DNA from: Methylobacillus flagellatus_A
GTDB taxonomy: Bacteria > Pseudomonadota > Gammaproteobacteria > Burkholderiales > Methylophilaceae
Length of the DNA stretch: 64,000 nucleotides
Assembly: GCF_031344055.1 (NCBI RefSeq)
Contig: NZ_JADBEN010000001.1
Direction: 5' to 3' (one strand)
Shown: positions 1 to 9,454 of the stretch, piece after piece
How the letters are laid out: the number at the start of each line of letters is the position of its first letter
How positions within the stretch are numbered: position 1 is the first letter of the stretch
Notes under the pieces: generated by a model
What the model was told of the DNA's origin: nothing
Database searches by the model: none
Seen by the model: the letters and a program-made list of their open reading frames with translations, nothing else
Translations under genes and position numbers: made by a program

Positions 1-75
1 GACACCTATACCAGTCGGTTGACGGCGAAGTACGTGACCCAATCAGAAAAAGTTCCGTGGGAAAAGAAAGCATGA
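1..75 (+). CDS. C-terminal end of an upstream protein (partial)
   Basis: An open frame enters from the left edge and ends at a TGA that shares ATGA with the start of the helicase gene. Only 24 residues are visible, ending in SEKVPWEKKA. The overlap with a helicase/nuclease pair suggests translational coupling in one operon. A DNA methyltransferase would be a natural partner for such a pair, but nothing in these few residues proves it, so the function is unknown. Confidence 0.5.
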   Translation, partial: DTYTSRLTAKYVTQSEKVPWEKKA

Positions 76-2126
76 GCGACAAGATCAAGTCTGTACCGTC
101 CGTTTCCGTCACCTACGCCCGGAACGGCGCATCGACCAAGGCCAATGCGCTTGGGATGCGGCCTATGCAGGAGCGCGCCTACGAAAAGCGGGGCGAGCAG
201 TACCTGCTCATCAAGTCGCCGCCCGCTTCGGGTAAGAGTCGCGCCCTGATGTTCGTGGCGCTCGACAAATTGCAGAACCAGGGCTTGAAGCAAGCCATCA
301 TCGTCGTGCCCGAGAAGTCCATCGGGGCCAGCTTCAACGATGAGCCGCTGTCAAAGTACGGCTTCTGGGCTGATTGGCACGTCGAGCCGAAGTGGAACCT
401 GTGCAATGCGCCAGGCAACGACAACGGCGGTAAGGTCAAGTCCCTCGGCGCGTTCCTCGAAGGCGACGACAAGGTGCTGGTCTGCACGCATGCCACTTTC
501 CGATTCGCGGTCGATGCCTATGGCATCGAGGCGTTCGACGACCGTCTGATCGCCGTCGATGAGTTTCATCACGTTTCGGCCAACCCCGACAACAAGCTGG
601 GCACGCACCTGGGCCAGTTCATCGCGCGAGACAAGACGCACATCGTCGCCATGACCGGCTCCTACTTCCGGGGCGACGCGGAGGCCGTGCTCGCACCGCA
701 GGATGAGTCGAAGTTCGATACCGTCACCTACACCTACTACGAGCAGCTCAACGGCTACGAGTACCTCAAACAACTCGACATTGGCTACTTCTTCTACAGC
801 GGGCCTTACGTCGATGACATTCTCAATGTCCTCGACCCCGTTGAAAAGACCATCATCCACATTCCCAACGTCAATTCGCGCGAAAGCACGAAGGACAAGA
901 TGCGCGAGGTGGAGCACATCATCGAGGCGCTGGGTGAGTGGCGGGGCATCGACCCCGCCACCGGCTTCCAACTCGTCAAGCGCCCCGATGGCAGTGTGTT
1001 GCGCATCGCTGATCTGGTCGATGACGATGCCTCGAAGCGCGACCAGGTATCCGCCGCGTTGAAAGACCCGGCGCAGAAGAACAACCGCGACCATGTGGAC
1101 ATCATCATTGCGCTGGGCATGGCAAAGGAAGGCTTCGACTGGATTTGGTGCGAACACGCGCTGACCGTGGGATACCGCGCCAGTCTGACCGAGATCGTGC
1201 AGATCATTGGCCGCGCCACCCGCGACGCACCGGGCAAGACCCGCGCAAGGTTCACCAACCTGATCGCCGAGCCGGATGCGACCGAGGAAGCGGTCACCGA
1301 GGCCATCAACGATACGCTGAAGGCCATCGCGGCAAGCCTGCTGATGGAGCAGGTTCTTGCGCCGCGCTTCGAGTTCAAGCCCAAGAACCCCGACAGCGGC
1401 CCGACGCCGGGCTTTGACTATGGCGAGGGCGGCTATGACCCAGACCGTTGCAACATCGGTGTCAATGAGCAGACAGGGGCCTACCAGATCGAGATCAAGG
1501 GCCTCGCCGAACCCAAGAGCAAAGAGGCGGCGCGCATCTGCCAGGAAGACTTGAACGAAGTGATCGCGGCTTTCGTGCAGGACAAGCACACCATCGAGCG
1601 TGGCTTGTTCGACGAAGAGCTGGTTCCCGAAGAGCTGACGCAGGTTCGCATGGGCAAGATCATCAAGGACAAATATCCCGAGCTTGACGCTGAAGATCAG
1701 GAGGCTGTACGCCAGCACGCCATCGCCGCCCTCAACCTCACGCAGCAGGCCAAGCGGCTTGTCACCGAAGGCGAGAGCGACGGATCGCCCAACACCGCCC
1801 TGATCGACGGGGTGCGCCGCTTCGCGATGGACGTGCGTGAGCTGGACATTGACCTCATCGACCGCATCAACCCCTTTGGCGAAGCCTACGCCATCCTCGC
1901 CAAGACCATGAGCGAGGACAGCTTGAAGCAGGTCGCGGCGGCCATCTCGGCCAAACGCACCTCTATCACGCCTGAGGATGCCAAAGTGATCGCCAAGCGT
2001 GCGGTTGAGTTCAAACGCGAGCGTGGGAGGGCTCCATCGGTTACCTCGCAGGACGCCTGGGAAAAGCACCTTGCCGAAGGCGCGGCCGCCTTCATGCGTT
2101 TCAGGGCGGAGGGACGCTATGAGTAA
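72..2126 (+). CDS. SF2 DEAD/DEAH-box helicase family protein (restriction-type)
   Basis: This 684-residue protein has superfamily 2 motor motifs: Walker A PPASGKS near residue 50, motif II DEFHH near 163, motif III MTGSYFRGD near 194, and motif VI QIIGRATRD near 377. The pattern resembles the ResIII-type motors of type I and III restriction enzymes. About 300 residues follow the motor without a nuclease signature that I can see. The ATG at 72 is chosen because it overlaps the preceding stop (ATGA); a GTG 15 bases upstream is possible. The 3' end overlaps the GIY-YIG nuclease gene by 8 bases, so the two are probably translated together. Likely role (inference): ATP-driven translocase or remodeller for the nuclease in a phage-defence or restriction complex. 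The specific system is not recognised. Confidence 0.8.
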   Translation: MSDKIKSVPSVSVTYARNGASTKANALGMRPMQERAYEKRGEQYLLIKSPPASGKSRALMFVALDKLQNQGLKQAIIVVPEKSIGASFNDEPLSKYGFWADWHVEPKWNLCNAPGNDNGGKVKSLGAFLEGDDKVLVCTHATFRFAVDAYGIEAFDDRLIAVDEFHHVSANPDNKLGTHLGQFIARDKTHIVAMTGSYFRGDAEAVLAPQDESKFDTVTYTYYEQLNGYEYLKQLDIGYFFYSGPYVDDILNVLDPVEKTIIHIPNVNSRESTKDKMREVEHIIEALGEWRGIDPATGFQLVKRPDGSVLRIADLVDDDASKRDQVSAALKDPAQKNNRDHVDIIIALGMAKEGFDWIWCEHALTVGYRASLTEIVQIIGRATRDAPGKTRARFTNLIAEPDATEEAVTEAINDTLKAIAASLLMEQVLAPRFEFKPKNPDSGPTPGFDYGEGGYDPDRCNIGVNEQTGAYQIEIKGLAEPKSKEAARICQEDLNEVIAAFVQDKHTIERGLFDEELVPEELTQVRMGKIIKDKYPELDAEDQEAVRQHAIAALNLTQQAKRLVTEGESDGSPNTALIDGVRRFAMDVRELDIDLIDRINPFGEAYAILAKTMSEDSLKQVAAAISAKRTSITPEDAKVIAKRAVEFKRERGRAPSVTSQDAWEKHLAEGAAAFMRFRAEGRYE

Positions 2127-3312
2127 CTCCGATCTTGACGACCTGGCGGCAGAGCTGGCCGAGTTCGCTCCGCCTGAGAAGAGAAATGGCCGCCCAGCCA
2201 GCGAGGAGCGTGTCATTGCTGGCTTCGAGGAAATCCAACGCTTCACAGAGCAGCACGGGCGTGCGCCGCAGCATGGCGAAGACCGTGACATATTCGAGCG
2301 CCTATATGCCGTGCGACTCGACCGTCTACGCGCGCTCCCGGATTGCCGCACCTTGATTGAGCCGCTGGACCATCAGGGCTTGCTTGCTGGGGCACCGACC
2401 GTTGTCGCTTCGGCGGACGAAACTATCGACATCGACGACCTGGCTGCCGAACTGGCGGATGTTGCTGACACGAATGACATCACGGTTCTGCGCCATGTCC
2501 GCACTAGCGCCGAAAAGCGTGCTGCTGAGGAGATTGAGCATCGCGAAAAATGCGAGGACTTCGATCGCTATGAGCACTTGTTCAAGGCGATAAAGCAGGA
2601 CCTCAAGAGCGGTGTCCGCAACACCAGGAGCTTTCTGAGCCAGGCAAAGGCAATGGAAGCTATCCAGCAAGGGGCCTATTACATCGTCAATGGGCAGATC
2701 GCGTATATCGCCGAGGTTGGCGAGGACTTCACCACGCAATACGATCGACGTGACAGTCGACTGCGGGTGATCTTCGACAACGGAACCGAAAGCAAGATAC
2801 TCTTGCGGTCGTTCCAGCGTGCGCTCCATCGTGATGAGGTCGCGCGCGTTATCACCGACTCGGATGCGGGGCCTCTATTCAATGACAGCCTAGAAGAAGG
2901 CGACATCCAGAGCGGCACGATCTACGTCCTGCGCTCGCTGTCGGATCACCCCTACATCGCGCAGCACCGCGACCTCATCCATAAGGTGGGTGTGACCGGC
3001 GGCAGGGTGGAGGCGCGCATCGCCAACGCCGAACATGACTCCACCTACCTATTGGCGAAGGTCGAAGTGGTAGCGACCTACAAGCTCGCAGGCATCAACC
3101 GCACCCGGATGGAGAACCTGTTCCACAGGCTGTTTGCACACGCGCGGTTGAATATCTCCATCAACGACCGCTTCGGCCGCCCCGTGCAGCCCGAGGAATG
3201 GTTTCTCGTTCCGCTGTTCGTTATCGACGAGGCCGTTGCACGCATCAAGGATGGCAGCATCACTGGGTACATCTACGATCCCCATGCCGCAAAGCTGGTG
3301 AAGGTGACGTAG
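2119..3312 (+). CDS. GIY-YIG nuclease family protein (T5orf172/MUG113-like)
   Basis: The protein has 397 residues starting from the ATG that overlaps the helicase stop. The C-terminal part, about residues 266-372, is a GIY-YIG fold: GTIYVLRS supplies the first motif, HKVGVTG the second, an arginine follows in VEARI, and the metal-binding glutamate sits in MENLFH. This looks like the T5orf172/MUG113 branch rather than UvrC. The N-terminal two thirds are charged and unrecognised, and carry the short motif DDLAAELA twice (near residues 7 and 106), perhaps docking helices. Predicted activity is metal-dependent DNA cleavage. Its coupling to the helicase implies the helicase delivers the substrate. 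The fold call is firm; the biological role is inferred. Confidence 0.75.
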   Translation: MSNSDLDDLAAELAEFAPPEKRNGRPASEERVIAGFEEIQRFTEQHGRAPQHGEDRDIFERLYAVRLDRLRALPDCRTLIEPLDHQGLLAGAPTVVASADETIDIDDLAAELADVADTNDITVLRHVRTSAEKRAAEEIEHREKCEDFDRYEHLFKAIKQDLKSGVRNTRSFLSQAKAMEAIQQGAYYIVNGQIAYIAEVGEDFTTQYDRRDSRLRVIFDNGTESKILLRSFQRALHRDEVARVITDSDAGPLFNDSLEEGDIQSGTIYVLRSLSDHPYIAQHRDLIHKVGVTGGRVEARIANAEHDSTYLLAKVEVVATYKLAGINRTRMENLFHRLFAHARLNISINDRFGRPVQPEEWFLVPLFVIDEAVARIKDGSITGYIYDPHAAKLVKVT

Positions 3313-3370
3313 ATCGAGCTTGGCTCCGCCGCCCCGTGCTCGTCTGAAACTAGCCAAGATTGGAGCAATT

Positions 3371-4427
3371 GTGAAGCTTAAGAGGGAAGCCAGGACACTG
3401 AAGGCCAAGGCTATAGCCTCGTTGAAGCGTGGGTTGGAAGGCGTTCAATAACCACGACGACGATGGGAGGCCGGAAACGGTGCTCCTCATGCTCCAGCAC
3501 GCGAGCGAAATGTTGGCCAAGGCGTTGTTGGTTCAGAAGGGGCAGGACGTCTTCGATAAAGAAAAGGGAACCTCGATTGGTATTGAAAAGGCGTTGAACA
3601 TTGCTCAGTCCAAAGGGTGGATGAGCGCCTCACAAACCGGGGCTATTCGCGTCATTGATGCGATGCGCGACCAAGCCCAGCATTGGATGATTGTGGTTCC
3701 CGAAGACGCTCTTTACATCAACGCGAGGGCGTTGATTACCGTTTTGGATGAAGTCTTGACAGAGCATTTTCAAGACACGCTCGCTGACAATCTTCCGGTG
3801 CGAGTTCTACCTCTGTCTACCCAAGTACTCCCTGATTTCTTAATGCTGGTAAACCGGGAGTATGCGCAGATTCGGGAACTGCTTGCTCCAGGTCGAAGAG
3901 CGCGAGACGAGGCCAGAGGTAGAATTACGGCACTCTTGGCTATGGAAGCCCATGTCAGTGAAAAGGTTGTAGTTTCCAAACGAGATCTGAACCGAATTGA
4001 AGAGGCCATGAAGGAGGGAGTTCCAGTAGAGCAGGTATTTCCACGATTAATGACCCTGGCAACAAATGTTGAAGGGGAGGGACCGACAATTCGCGTCCGG
4101 ATAACCCGTGCTGCGGACGCTCCCGCGGTTCGATTCGTGTCGGGCGATGACCCAGAGGGTGCGGCGGCCATCCGTGACGTAGATCTCCAGAAGAAATACC
4201 ACTGGAGTCCGAGTGCGTTGGCGGAAAAGCTGGAGTTGACAAACAATAAGGCCAAGGCTGTCCGCGACTTCCTGCGTATAGATGAAGATCCAGCCAACGT
4301 CATGGTGTTCGAGTTCGGGGCTCAGAAACATCCCCGATATTCCGACAACGCGCTACGCGCGCTTCGGGATGTCATTACCCCCGAACTAGTCGAGCAAGCG
4401 TGGCGTGAGCGACCAAACCGCAGGTAG
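3371..4427 (+). pseudogene. DUF3644-family protein gene with an N-terminal frameshift
   Basis: The main open frame (from a GTG at 3429, 332 residues) matches the DUF3644 family, whose N-terminal part is a HEPN-like helical domain often found with defence genes; the stretch DDDGRPETVLLMLQHASEM is typical. A TGA lies directly upstream in that frame. A GTG at 3371 with a good ribosome site (GGAG, 5-base spacer) opens another frame reading VKLKREARTLKAKAIASLKR, which is how these proteins normally begin, but it stops at 3449-3451. Removing one G at 3440/3441 joins the frames into a continuous LEAFNNHDDDG. The gene therefore carries a +1 insertion, or the sequence has an error. The rest of the protein (about residues 130-332) is intact. 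It follows the nuclease gene by 58 bases and probably belongs to the same cassette. Confidence 0.7.
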
Positions 4428-4530
4428 TGAGTAAAATCGGACGTATCCGTGATGCCACTATGAAAGTAGAAGCTCTGATGATCGGCTATCTCACAGATGC
4501 AGAAGGTTAGAGTCAGCGAACTATAGAGGT

Positions 4531-5550
4531 TCAGAAGTAGTTCAAACCCAGCGCGGCCTTCACCTCGTCCATGGTCTTGGCGGCGACTTCGCGCGCTTGC
4601 TCCGTACTTTCACGCAGCAATTGCATGATGTAGCCCTTGTCTTCAGCCAGCTCGGCACGACGGGTACGAATCGGTTCCAGCAGTTCCTGCAGTACGGCTT
4701 CCAGGCGCTTTTTCACGATGCTGTCGGCCAGGCCGCCGCGGGTATAGTGCGCTTTCAGTTCGGCTACTGCAGCCTTGTCGGTGTCGAACGCGTCCAGGTA
4801 GGTGAAGGCGATGTTGCCTTCCACATGGCCCGGGTCTTCGATCTTGAGGTGCAGCGGGTCGGTGTAGACTTTTTTCACCGCCTTGCTGACCTCGTCCGCG
4901 CTGGCGCCGAGGTTGATGACGTTGCCCAGGGACTTGCTCATTTTCGCTTTGCCGTCGATGCCTGGCAGGCGGCCGATTTCCGGCACCAGGGCCTTGGTTT
5001 CCACCAGGATTTCCTGCTTGGTGACCGGATTCTTGTACTGGCGGTTGAAGCGACGCACGATTTCGTTGGTCTGCTCGATCATCGGGATCTGGTCTTCGCC
5101 CACCGGTACTAGCGTTGCCTTGAAGGCGGTGATATCGGCAGCCTGGCTTACGGGATAGGTGAGGAAGCCAGCGGGGATGTCGCGTTCGAAATCGCGCAGG
5201 CGGATTTCTTCCTTCACCGTCGGGTTGCGCTCGAGCCGGGCGACCGTCACCAGGTTGAGGTAGTAAAAGGCGAGCTCGGTAAGTTCGGGCACCTGCGACT
5301 GGATGAAGATGGTGGACAGCTTAGGGTCGATGCCGACCGCCAGGTAATCCAGGGCCACCTCGATCACGTTGCGGTGCACCTTGTCGATATCATCCATATT
5401 GTCGGTGAGCGCCTGCGCGTCGGCGAGCATGATGTACTGCTTGTATTCATGTTGGTAATGCACGCGGTTGCGCAGGCTGCCAACGAAATGCCCGAGATGC
5501 AGCGGGCCGGTCGGGCGGTCGCCGGTGAGGATAATGGGTTTTGTGCTCAT
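4531..5550 (-). CDS. trpS: Tryptophan--tRNA ligase
   Basis: This 339-residue class I aminoacyl-tRNA synthetase charges tRNA-Trp with tryptophan in the cytoplasm. The HIGH-type signature appears as PLHLGHF near residue 17 and the KMSKS loop as KMSKSLGN near 205; both are needed for ATP binding and adenylate formation. Length matches bacterial TrpS. It lies 58 bases downstream of guaA on the same strand and may be read from the same transcript. It also marks the right-hand border of the defence-like cassette, which ends about 100 bases away on the opposite strand. Confidence 0.97.
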   Translation of the reverse strand: MSTKPIILTGDRPTGPLHLGHFVGSLRNRVHYQHEYKQYIMLADAQALTDNMDDIDKVHRNVIEVALDYLAVGIDPKLSTIFIQSQVPELTELAFYYLNLVTVARLERNPTVKEEIRLRDFERDIPAGFLTYPVSQAADITAFKATLVPVGEDQIPMIEQTNEIVRRFNRQYKNPVTKQEILVETKALVPEIGRLPGIDGKAKMSKSLGNVINLGASADEVSKAVKKVYTDPLHLKIEDPGHVEGNIAFTYLDAFDTDKAAVAELKAHYTRGGLADSIVKKRLEAVLQELLEPIRTRRAELAEDKGYIMQLLRESTEQAREVAAKTMDEVKAALGLNYF

Positions 5551-5608
5551 CGTCTTGTTCTCAATTGTCTGAAGCTAGGCAAGCAGGCAGGGTGATGATG
5601 TGACTCAA

Positions 5609-7189
5609 TCACTCCCACTCGATCGTTGCCGGAGGCTTGCCGGAGATATCGTATACCACGCGGTTGATGCCGCGCACTTCGTTGATGATGCGGTTGGATA
5701 CCTTGCCCAACAGGTCGTAGGGCAGTTCGGCCCAGTGCGCGGTCATGAAGTCGGTGGTGACCACGGCGCGCAGGGCAACCACGTAGTCATAGGTGCGGCC
5801 GTCGCCCATCACGCCGACCGACTTGACCGGAAGGAACACGGCAAAGGCCTGCGAGGTCTTGTCGTACCATGACTTGCCGTCCGCATCCTTGGTGTTGCGC
5901 AGTTCCTCGATGAAGATATGGTCGGCCTGGCGCAGCAGGTCGGCGTATTCGCGCTTGACCTCGCCGAGGATGCGCACCCCGAGGCCGGGGCCGGGGAAGG
6001 GGTGGCGGTAGACCATGTCGTGCGGCAGACCGAGCGCAACGCCGAGCTCGCGGACTTCGTCCTTGAACAGTTCGCGCAAGGGTTCGAGCAATTGCAGCTT
6101 GAGCGTATCTGGCAGGCCGCCCACATTGTGGTGGCTCTTGATGGTGTGCGCCTTTTTGGTCTTGGCGCCGGCGGACTCGATCACGTCAGGGTAGATGGTG
6201 CCCTGCGCCAGCCACTTGGCTTGCGACAGCTTGGCGGATTCCGCCTGGAATACTTCCACGAATTCGCGGCCGATGATCTTGCGCTTGGCTTCCGGGTCGT
6301 TGACCCCCCCCAGGTCGCCGAGAAATTTGGCGCTGGCGTCGACATGGATCACCTTGACGCCGAGGTTTTTGCCGAAGGTTTCCATGACCTGCTCGGCCTC
6401 GTTGAGGCGCAGCAGGCCGTTGTCGACGAAGACGCAGGTGAGCTGGTCGCCGATCGCGCGGTGGATCAGTGCTGCGGCAACGGATGAATCCACGCCGCCG
6501 GAAAGGCCGAGGATGACCTCGTCGCTGCCGACTTGCTCGCGGATGCGCTGCACTGCGGTTTCCACATAGTCAGGCATGTTCCAGCTCTGGTCACAGCCGC
6601 AGATGCCATGCACGAAGCGGTTGAGCAGGGCCTTGCCTTGTTTGGTATGGGTGACTTCGGGGTGGAACTGCACTGCATAGAAACGGCGGCTTTCATCGGC
6701 CATCCCGGCAATCGGGGTGGAGCTATTGCTGGCAATGATTTTGAAGCCTTCGGGCAAGGCCGTGACCTTGTCGCCGTGGCTCATCCAGACGTCCAGCAGG
6801 CCGTGGCCCTCGGCGTTGCTTTTGTCCTGGATGTCCTTGAGCAGGGCGGAGTGTCCCTGGGCGCGGAGCTCGGCATAGCCGAACTCGCGCTTGGCGGCAT
6901 TTTCCACTGAGCCGCCGAGCTGTGCCGCCATGGTCTGCATGCCGTAGCAGATACCCAATACGGGCACGCCCAGCTCGAATACGCTTTGCGGGGCACGCGG
7001 GGTTTCATCCTCGTAGACGGAGTTGGGGCCGCCTGACAGGATGACGCCAGCAGGGTTGAAGTCGCGGATGAAGTCATCGCTGACATCCCACGAATGCAAC
7101 TCACAGTAAACATTGGCTTCGCGCACGCGGCGGGCGATCAGTTGGGTGTATTGGGAGCCGAAATCGAGAATCAGAATTTTTTGTTGCAT
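5609..7189 (-). CDS. guaA: GMP synthase (glutamine-hydrolysing)
   Basis: The 526-residue enzyme converts XMP, ATP and glutamine to GMP in the last step of guanine nucleotide synthesis. The N-terminal class I amidotransferase has its nucleophile cysteine in GICYGMQ (C81) and the His-Glu pair in FHPEVTHT. The ATP pyrophosphatase P-loop is SGGVDSS near residue 233, and the C-terminal dimerisation domain ends in PPATIEWE, typical of GuaA. It forms a minus-strand group with guaB and the SIMPL gene that lies between them. Confidence 0.97.
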   Translation of the reverse strand: MQQKILILDFGSQYTQLIARRVREANVYCELHSWDVSDDFIRDFNPAGVILSGGPNSVYEDETPRAPQSVFELGVPVLGICYGMQTMAAQLGGSVENAAKREFGYAELRAQGHSALLKDIQDKSNAEGHGLLDVWMSHGDKVTALPEGFKIIASNSSTPIAGMADESRRFYAVQFHPEVTHTKQGKALLNRFVHGICGCDQSWNMPDYVETAVQRIREQVGSDEVILGLSGGVDSSVAAALIHRAIGDQLTCVFVDNGLLRLNEAEQVMETFGKNLGVKVIHVDASAKFLGDLGGVNDPEAKRKIIGREFVEVFQAESAKLSQAKWLAQGTIYPDVIESAGAKTKKAHTIKSHHNVGGLPDTLKLQLLEPLRELFKDEVRELGVALGLPHDMVYRHPFPGPGLGVRILGEVKREYADLLRQADHIFIEELRNTKDADGKSWYDKTSQAFAVFLPVKSVGVMGDGRTYDYVVALRAVVTTDFMTAHWAELPYDLLGKVSNRIINEVRGINRVVYDISGKPPATIEWE

Positions 7190-7254
7190 GGAAGCTCAAG
7201 CGCTGGGAATAAGGTTGAAGGGTGACCGGCCAAGTAACATCAGCTCGCTTGGCA

Positions 7255-7980
7255 TCAGTCGGAAAGGTAATACTCTACCGTGGACACCACGCGGACTTTC
7301 TTGATATGCGCGGTGCCGGCGTCTCGGTTCTCTATGCTGAAAGTGCCCTGGTTGGCGCGTTTGATCTTGCCCAGCGTGCTGTCGGAATCCTTGGCAAACT
7401 TGTTGGCGGATTCGCGCGCGCTCTTGGTGGCTTCTTCGATCATGGCGGGCTTGATCTCGTTCAGCTTGCTGTAGATGAATTGCGTATTGTAGCTGTCGCC
7501 CGCGATCGGGATGCCTTGCTGGCCCAGTTCGGCGACCTTGATCATGGTGTCCCGCACCTTGTCGACCTGGGCGGAGTACACCGTGATGGTGGAGCTGGCG
7601 GTGTAGCGGTACCTGGCATTGGCGCCGGCGTCGCCGTATTCGCGCGCCTGCTTGTCCACGACGGAGGGCGCGGAGACGCTTGCCTCCTCAGCATTGAAGC
7701 CGTTGCTTTTCAGGAATGCGAGCACGCTGGCGTTCTTTTGCTGGATGTTCTGGTACAAGGCGCTGAGGTCGTTGTCCGCGACGCTGAAGGTAATCGGCCA
7801 GATCGCGATATCGGCTTTGACTTCACGTTCGGACAGGCCTTTGACTTCCACCGTGCGCTCGAGCTGCTTGATCTGCAGCGCGCTATGCGCAAGCTGATAG
7901 CCGAGACCGCACAAACCTGCGAACAGCAGCACGCCAAGAATGGCATAAGCAGGGATGGATGCGGTCTTTTCGGTTGCCAT
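7255..7980 (-). CDS. SIMPL domain-containing exported or anchored protein
   Basis: A 241-residue protein with one hydrophobic segment (about residues 10-32) acting as signal anchor, followed by a SIMPL (DUF541) domain typical of periplasmic proteins of unknown role. The start at MATEK is chosen because the frame upstream overlaps the guaB coding region; this start leaves 13 bases after the guaB stop. It sits between guaB and guaA on the same strand, so it is probably co-transcribed with them. No enzymatic residues are apparent and the link to purine synthesis may be only genomic. Confidence 0.8.
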   Translation of the reverse strand: MATEKTASIPAYAILGVLLFAGLCGLGYQLAHSALQIKQLERTVEVKGLSEREVKADIAIWPITFSVADNDLSALYQNIQQKNASVLAFLKSNGFNAEEASVSAPSVVDKQAREYGDAGANARYRYTASSTITVYSAQVDKVRDTMIKVAELGQQGIPIAGDSYNTQFIYSKLNEIKPAMIEEATKSARESANKFAKDSDSTLGKIKRANQGTFSIENRDAGTAHIKKVRVVSTVEYYLSD

Positions 7981-7993
7981 GGCTTCTCGCTGG

Positions 7994-9454
7994 TTAGTCG
8001 ACGCGGTAGTTAGGGGCTTCTTTGGTGATCTGCACGTCATGCACGTGGGATTCGCGCATACCTGCCGCCGTGATCTGCACGAACTCGGCACGGGTGCGCA
8101 TTTCCTCGATGGTGCTGCAGCCGACATAGCCCATGGAAGCGCGCAGGCCGCCCATCAGCTGGTGGATCACCGCGAGCACGCTGCCCTTGTATGGCACGCG
8201 GCCTTCGATGCCTTCGGGCACCAGCTTGTCGGCATTGCCGTTGTTGTCCTGGAAGTAGCGATCGCTGGAGCCTTTTTCCATCGCGCCGATGGAGCCCATG
8301 CCGCGGTAGGACTTGTAGGAACGGCCCTGGAACAGCTCGATTTCGCCAGGTGCTTCCTCGGTGCCGGCGAACATGCCGCCCAGCATGACGGAATAGGCGC
8401 CTGCCGCAATCGCCTTGGAAATGTCGCCGGAGAAGCGGATGCCGCCATCGGCGATGAAGGGCACGCCAGTGCCGCGCAAGGCTTCTTCCACGTTGCTTAC
8501 CGCGCTGATTTGCGGCACGCCGACGCCGGCCACGATGCGGGTGGTGCAGATGGAGCCGGGGCCGATGCCGACCTTGACGCCGTCGGCACCGGCATCGACC
8601 AATGCCTTGGCTGCGCTGGCGGTGGCGATGTTGCCGCCGATCACTTGCACTTGCGGGAAATTCTTCTTGACCCAGTTGACGCGGTCCAGCACGCCCTGGG
8701 AGTGGCCGTGGGCGGTGTCCACCACGATGACGTCCACGCCGGCCTCTGCCAATGCGGCAACGCGGTCCTCGGTGCCGTCACCGACGCCGACGGCGGCGCC
8801 GACGCGCAGGCGGCCCTTTTCGTCCTTGCAGGCATTGGGGTGGTCGCTGGATTTCTGGATGTCCTTGACGGTGATCAGGCCCTTGAGCTCGAACGCGTCG
8901 TTGACCACCAGCACGCGCTCCAGGCGGTGTTTGTGGAGAAGCGCGGTGGCTTCTTCCAGGCTGGCGCCTTCACGCACCGTCACCAGGCGTTCGCGCGGGG
9001 TCATGATGTTGGAAATGGCCTGGTCGAGATTGTTCTCGAAGCGCAGGTCGCGGTTGGTGACGATGCCGACTACCTTGTTGCCGTCCACGACCGGCAGGCC
9101 CGAAATCTTGTGCTGGCGGGTCAGCGCCAGTACATCGCGTACGGTGAGGTTGGGCTGGATGGTGACCGGGTCGATCACGACGCCGGACTCGAAGCGCTTC
9201 ACGCGTGAAACGTGTGCTGCCTGGTCGGCAATAGTCATGTTCTTATGCACGATCCCCATGCCGCCTTCCTGGGCCAGCGCGATCGCCAGCGGCGCTTCCG
9301 TCACGGTATCCATGGCGGCGGAGATCAGGGGAATATTAAGTGTGATGGAACGGGTAAGCTTGGTAGCGAGGCTTACTTCGCGGGGCAGCACGTTGGAGTG
9401 TGCAGGTACCAGTAAAACATCGTCGAAGGTAAGCGCTTGTTGCAACAGACGCAT
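7994..9454 (-). CDS. guaB: Inosine-5'-monophosphate dehydrogenase
   Basis: 486 residues from the start MRLLQQALTFDD. It oxidises IMP to XMP with NAD+, the committed step to GMP. The catalytic cysteine loop is GPGSICTT near residue 300, and two CBS domains (about 95-210) lie inside the barrel, including VTNRDLRFE. A start six codons upstream is possible, but the chosen one matches the family N-terminus. First gene of the guaB-SIMPL-guaA group. Confidence 0.97.
   Translation of the reverse strand: MRLLQQALTFDDVLLVPAHSNVLPREVSLATKLTRSITLNIPLISAAMDTVTEAPLAIALAQEGGMGIVHKNMTIADQAAHVSRVKRFESGVVIDPVTIQPNLTVRDVLALTRQHKISGLPVVDGNKVVGIVTNRDLRFENNLDQAISNIMTPRERLVTVREGASLEEATALLHKHRLERVLVVNDAFELKGLITVKDIQKSSDHPNACKDEKGRLRVGAAVGVGDGTEDRVAALAEAGVDVIVVDTAHGHSQGVLDRVNWVKKNFPQVQVIGGNIATASAAKALVDAGADGVKVGIGPGSICTTRIVAGVGVPQISAVSNVEEALRGTGVPFIADGGIRFSGDISKAIAAGAYSVMLGGMFAGTEEAPGEIELFQGRSYKSYRGMGSIGAMEKGSSDRYFQDNNGNADKLVPEGIEGRVPYKGSVLAVIHQLMGGLRASMGYVGCSTIEEMRTRAEFVQITAAGMRESHVHDVQITKEAPNYRVD

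Noticed and set aside
351..2351. Antisense open frame of about 666 codons across the helicase gene
   Set aside because: It mirrors a high-GC coding region; the sense strand has clear helicase motifs and the antisense product resembles nothing.
4460..4510. 16-codon frame between the DUF3644 gene and trpS
   Set aside because: Too short, no ribosome site, and no similarity to anything I recognise.
7955..9208. Long antisense frame (417 codons) opposite guaB
   Set aside because: Shadow of guaB codon structure, full of His/Ala/Gly runs with no family resemblance.
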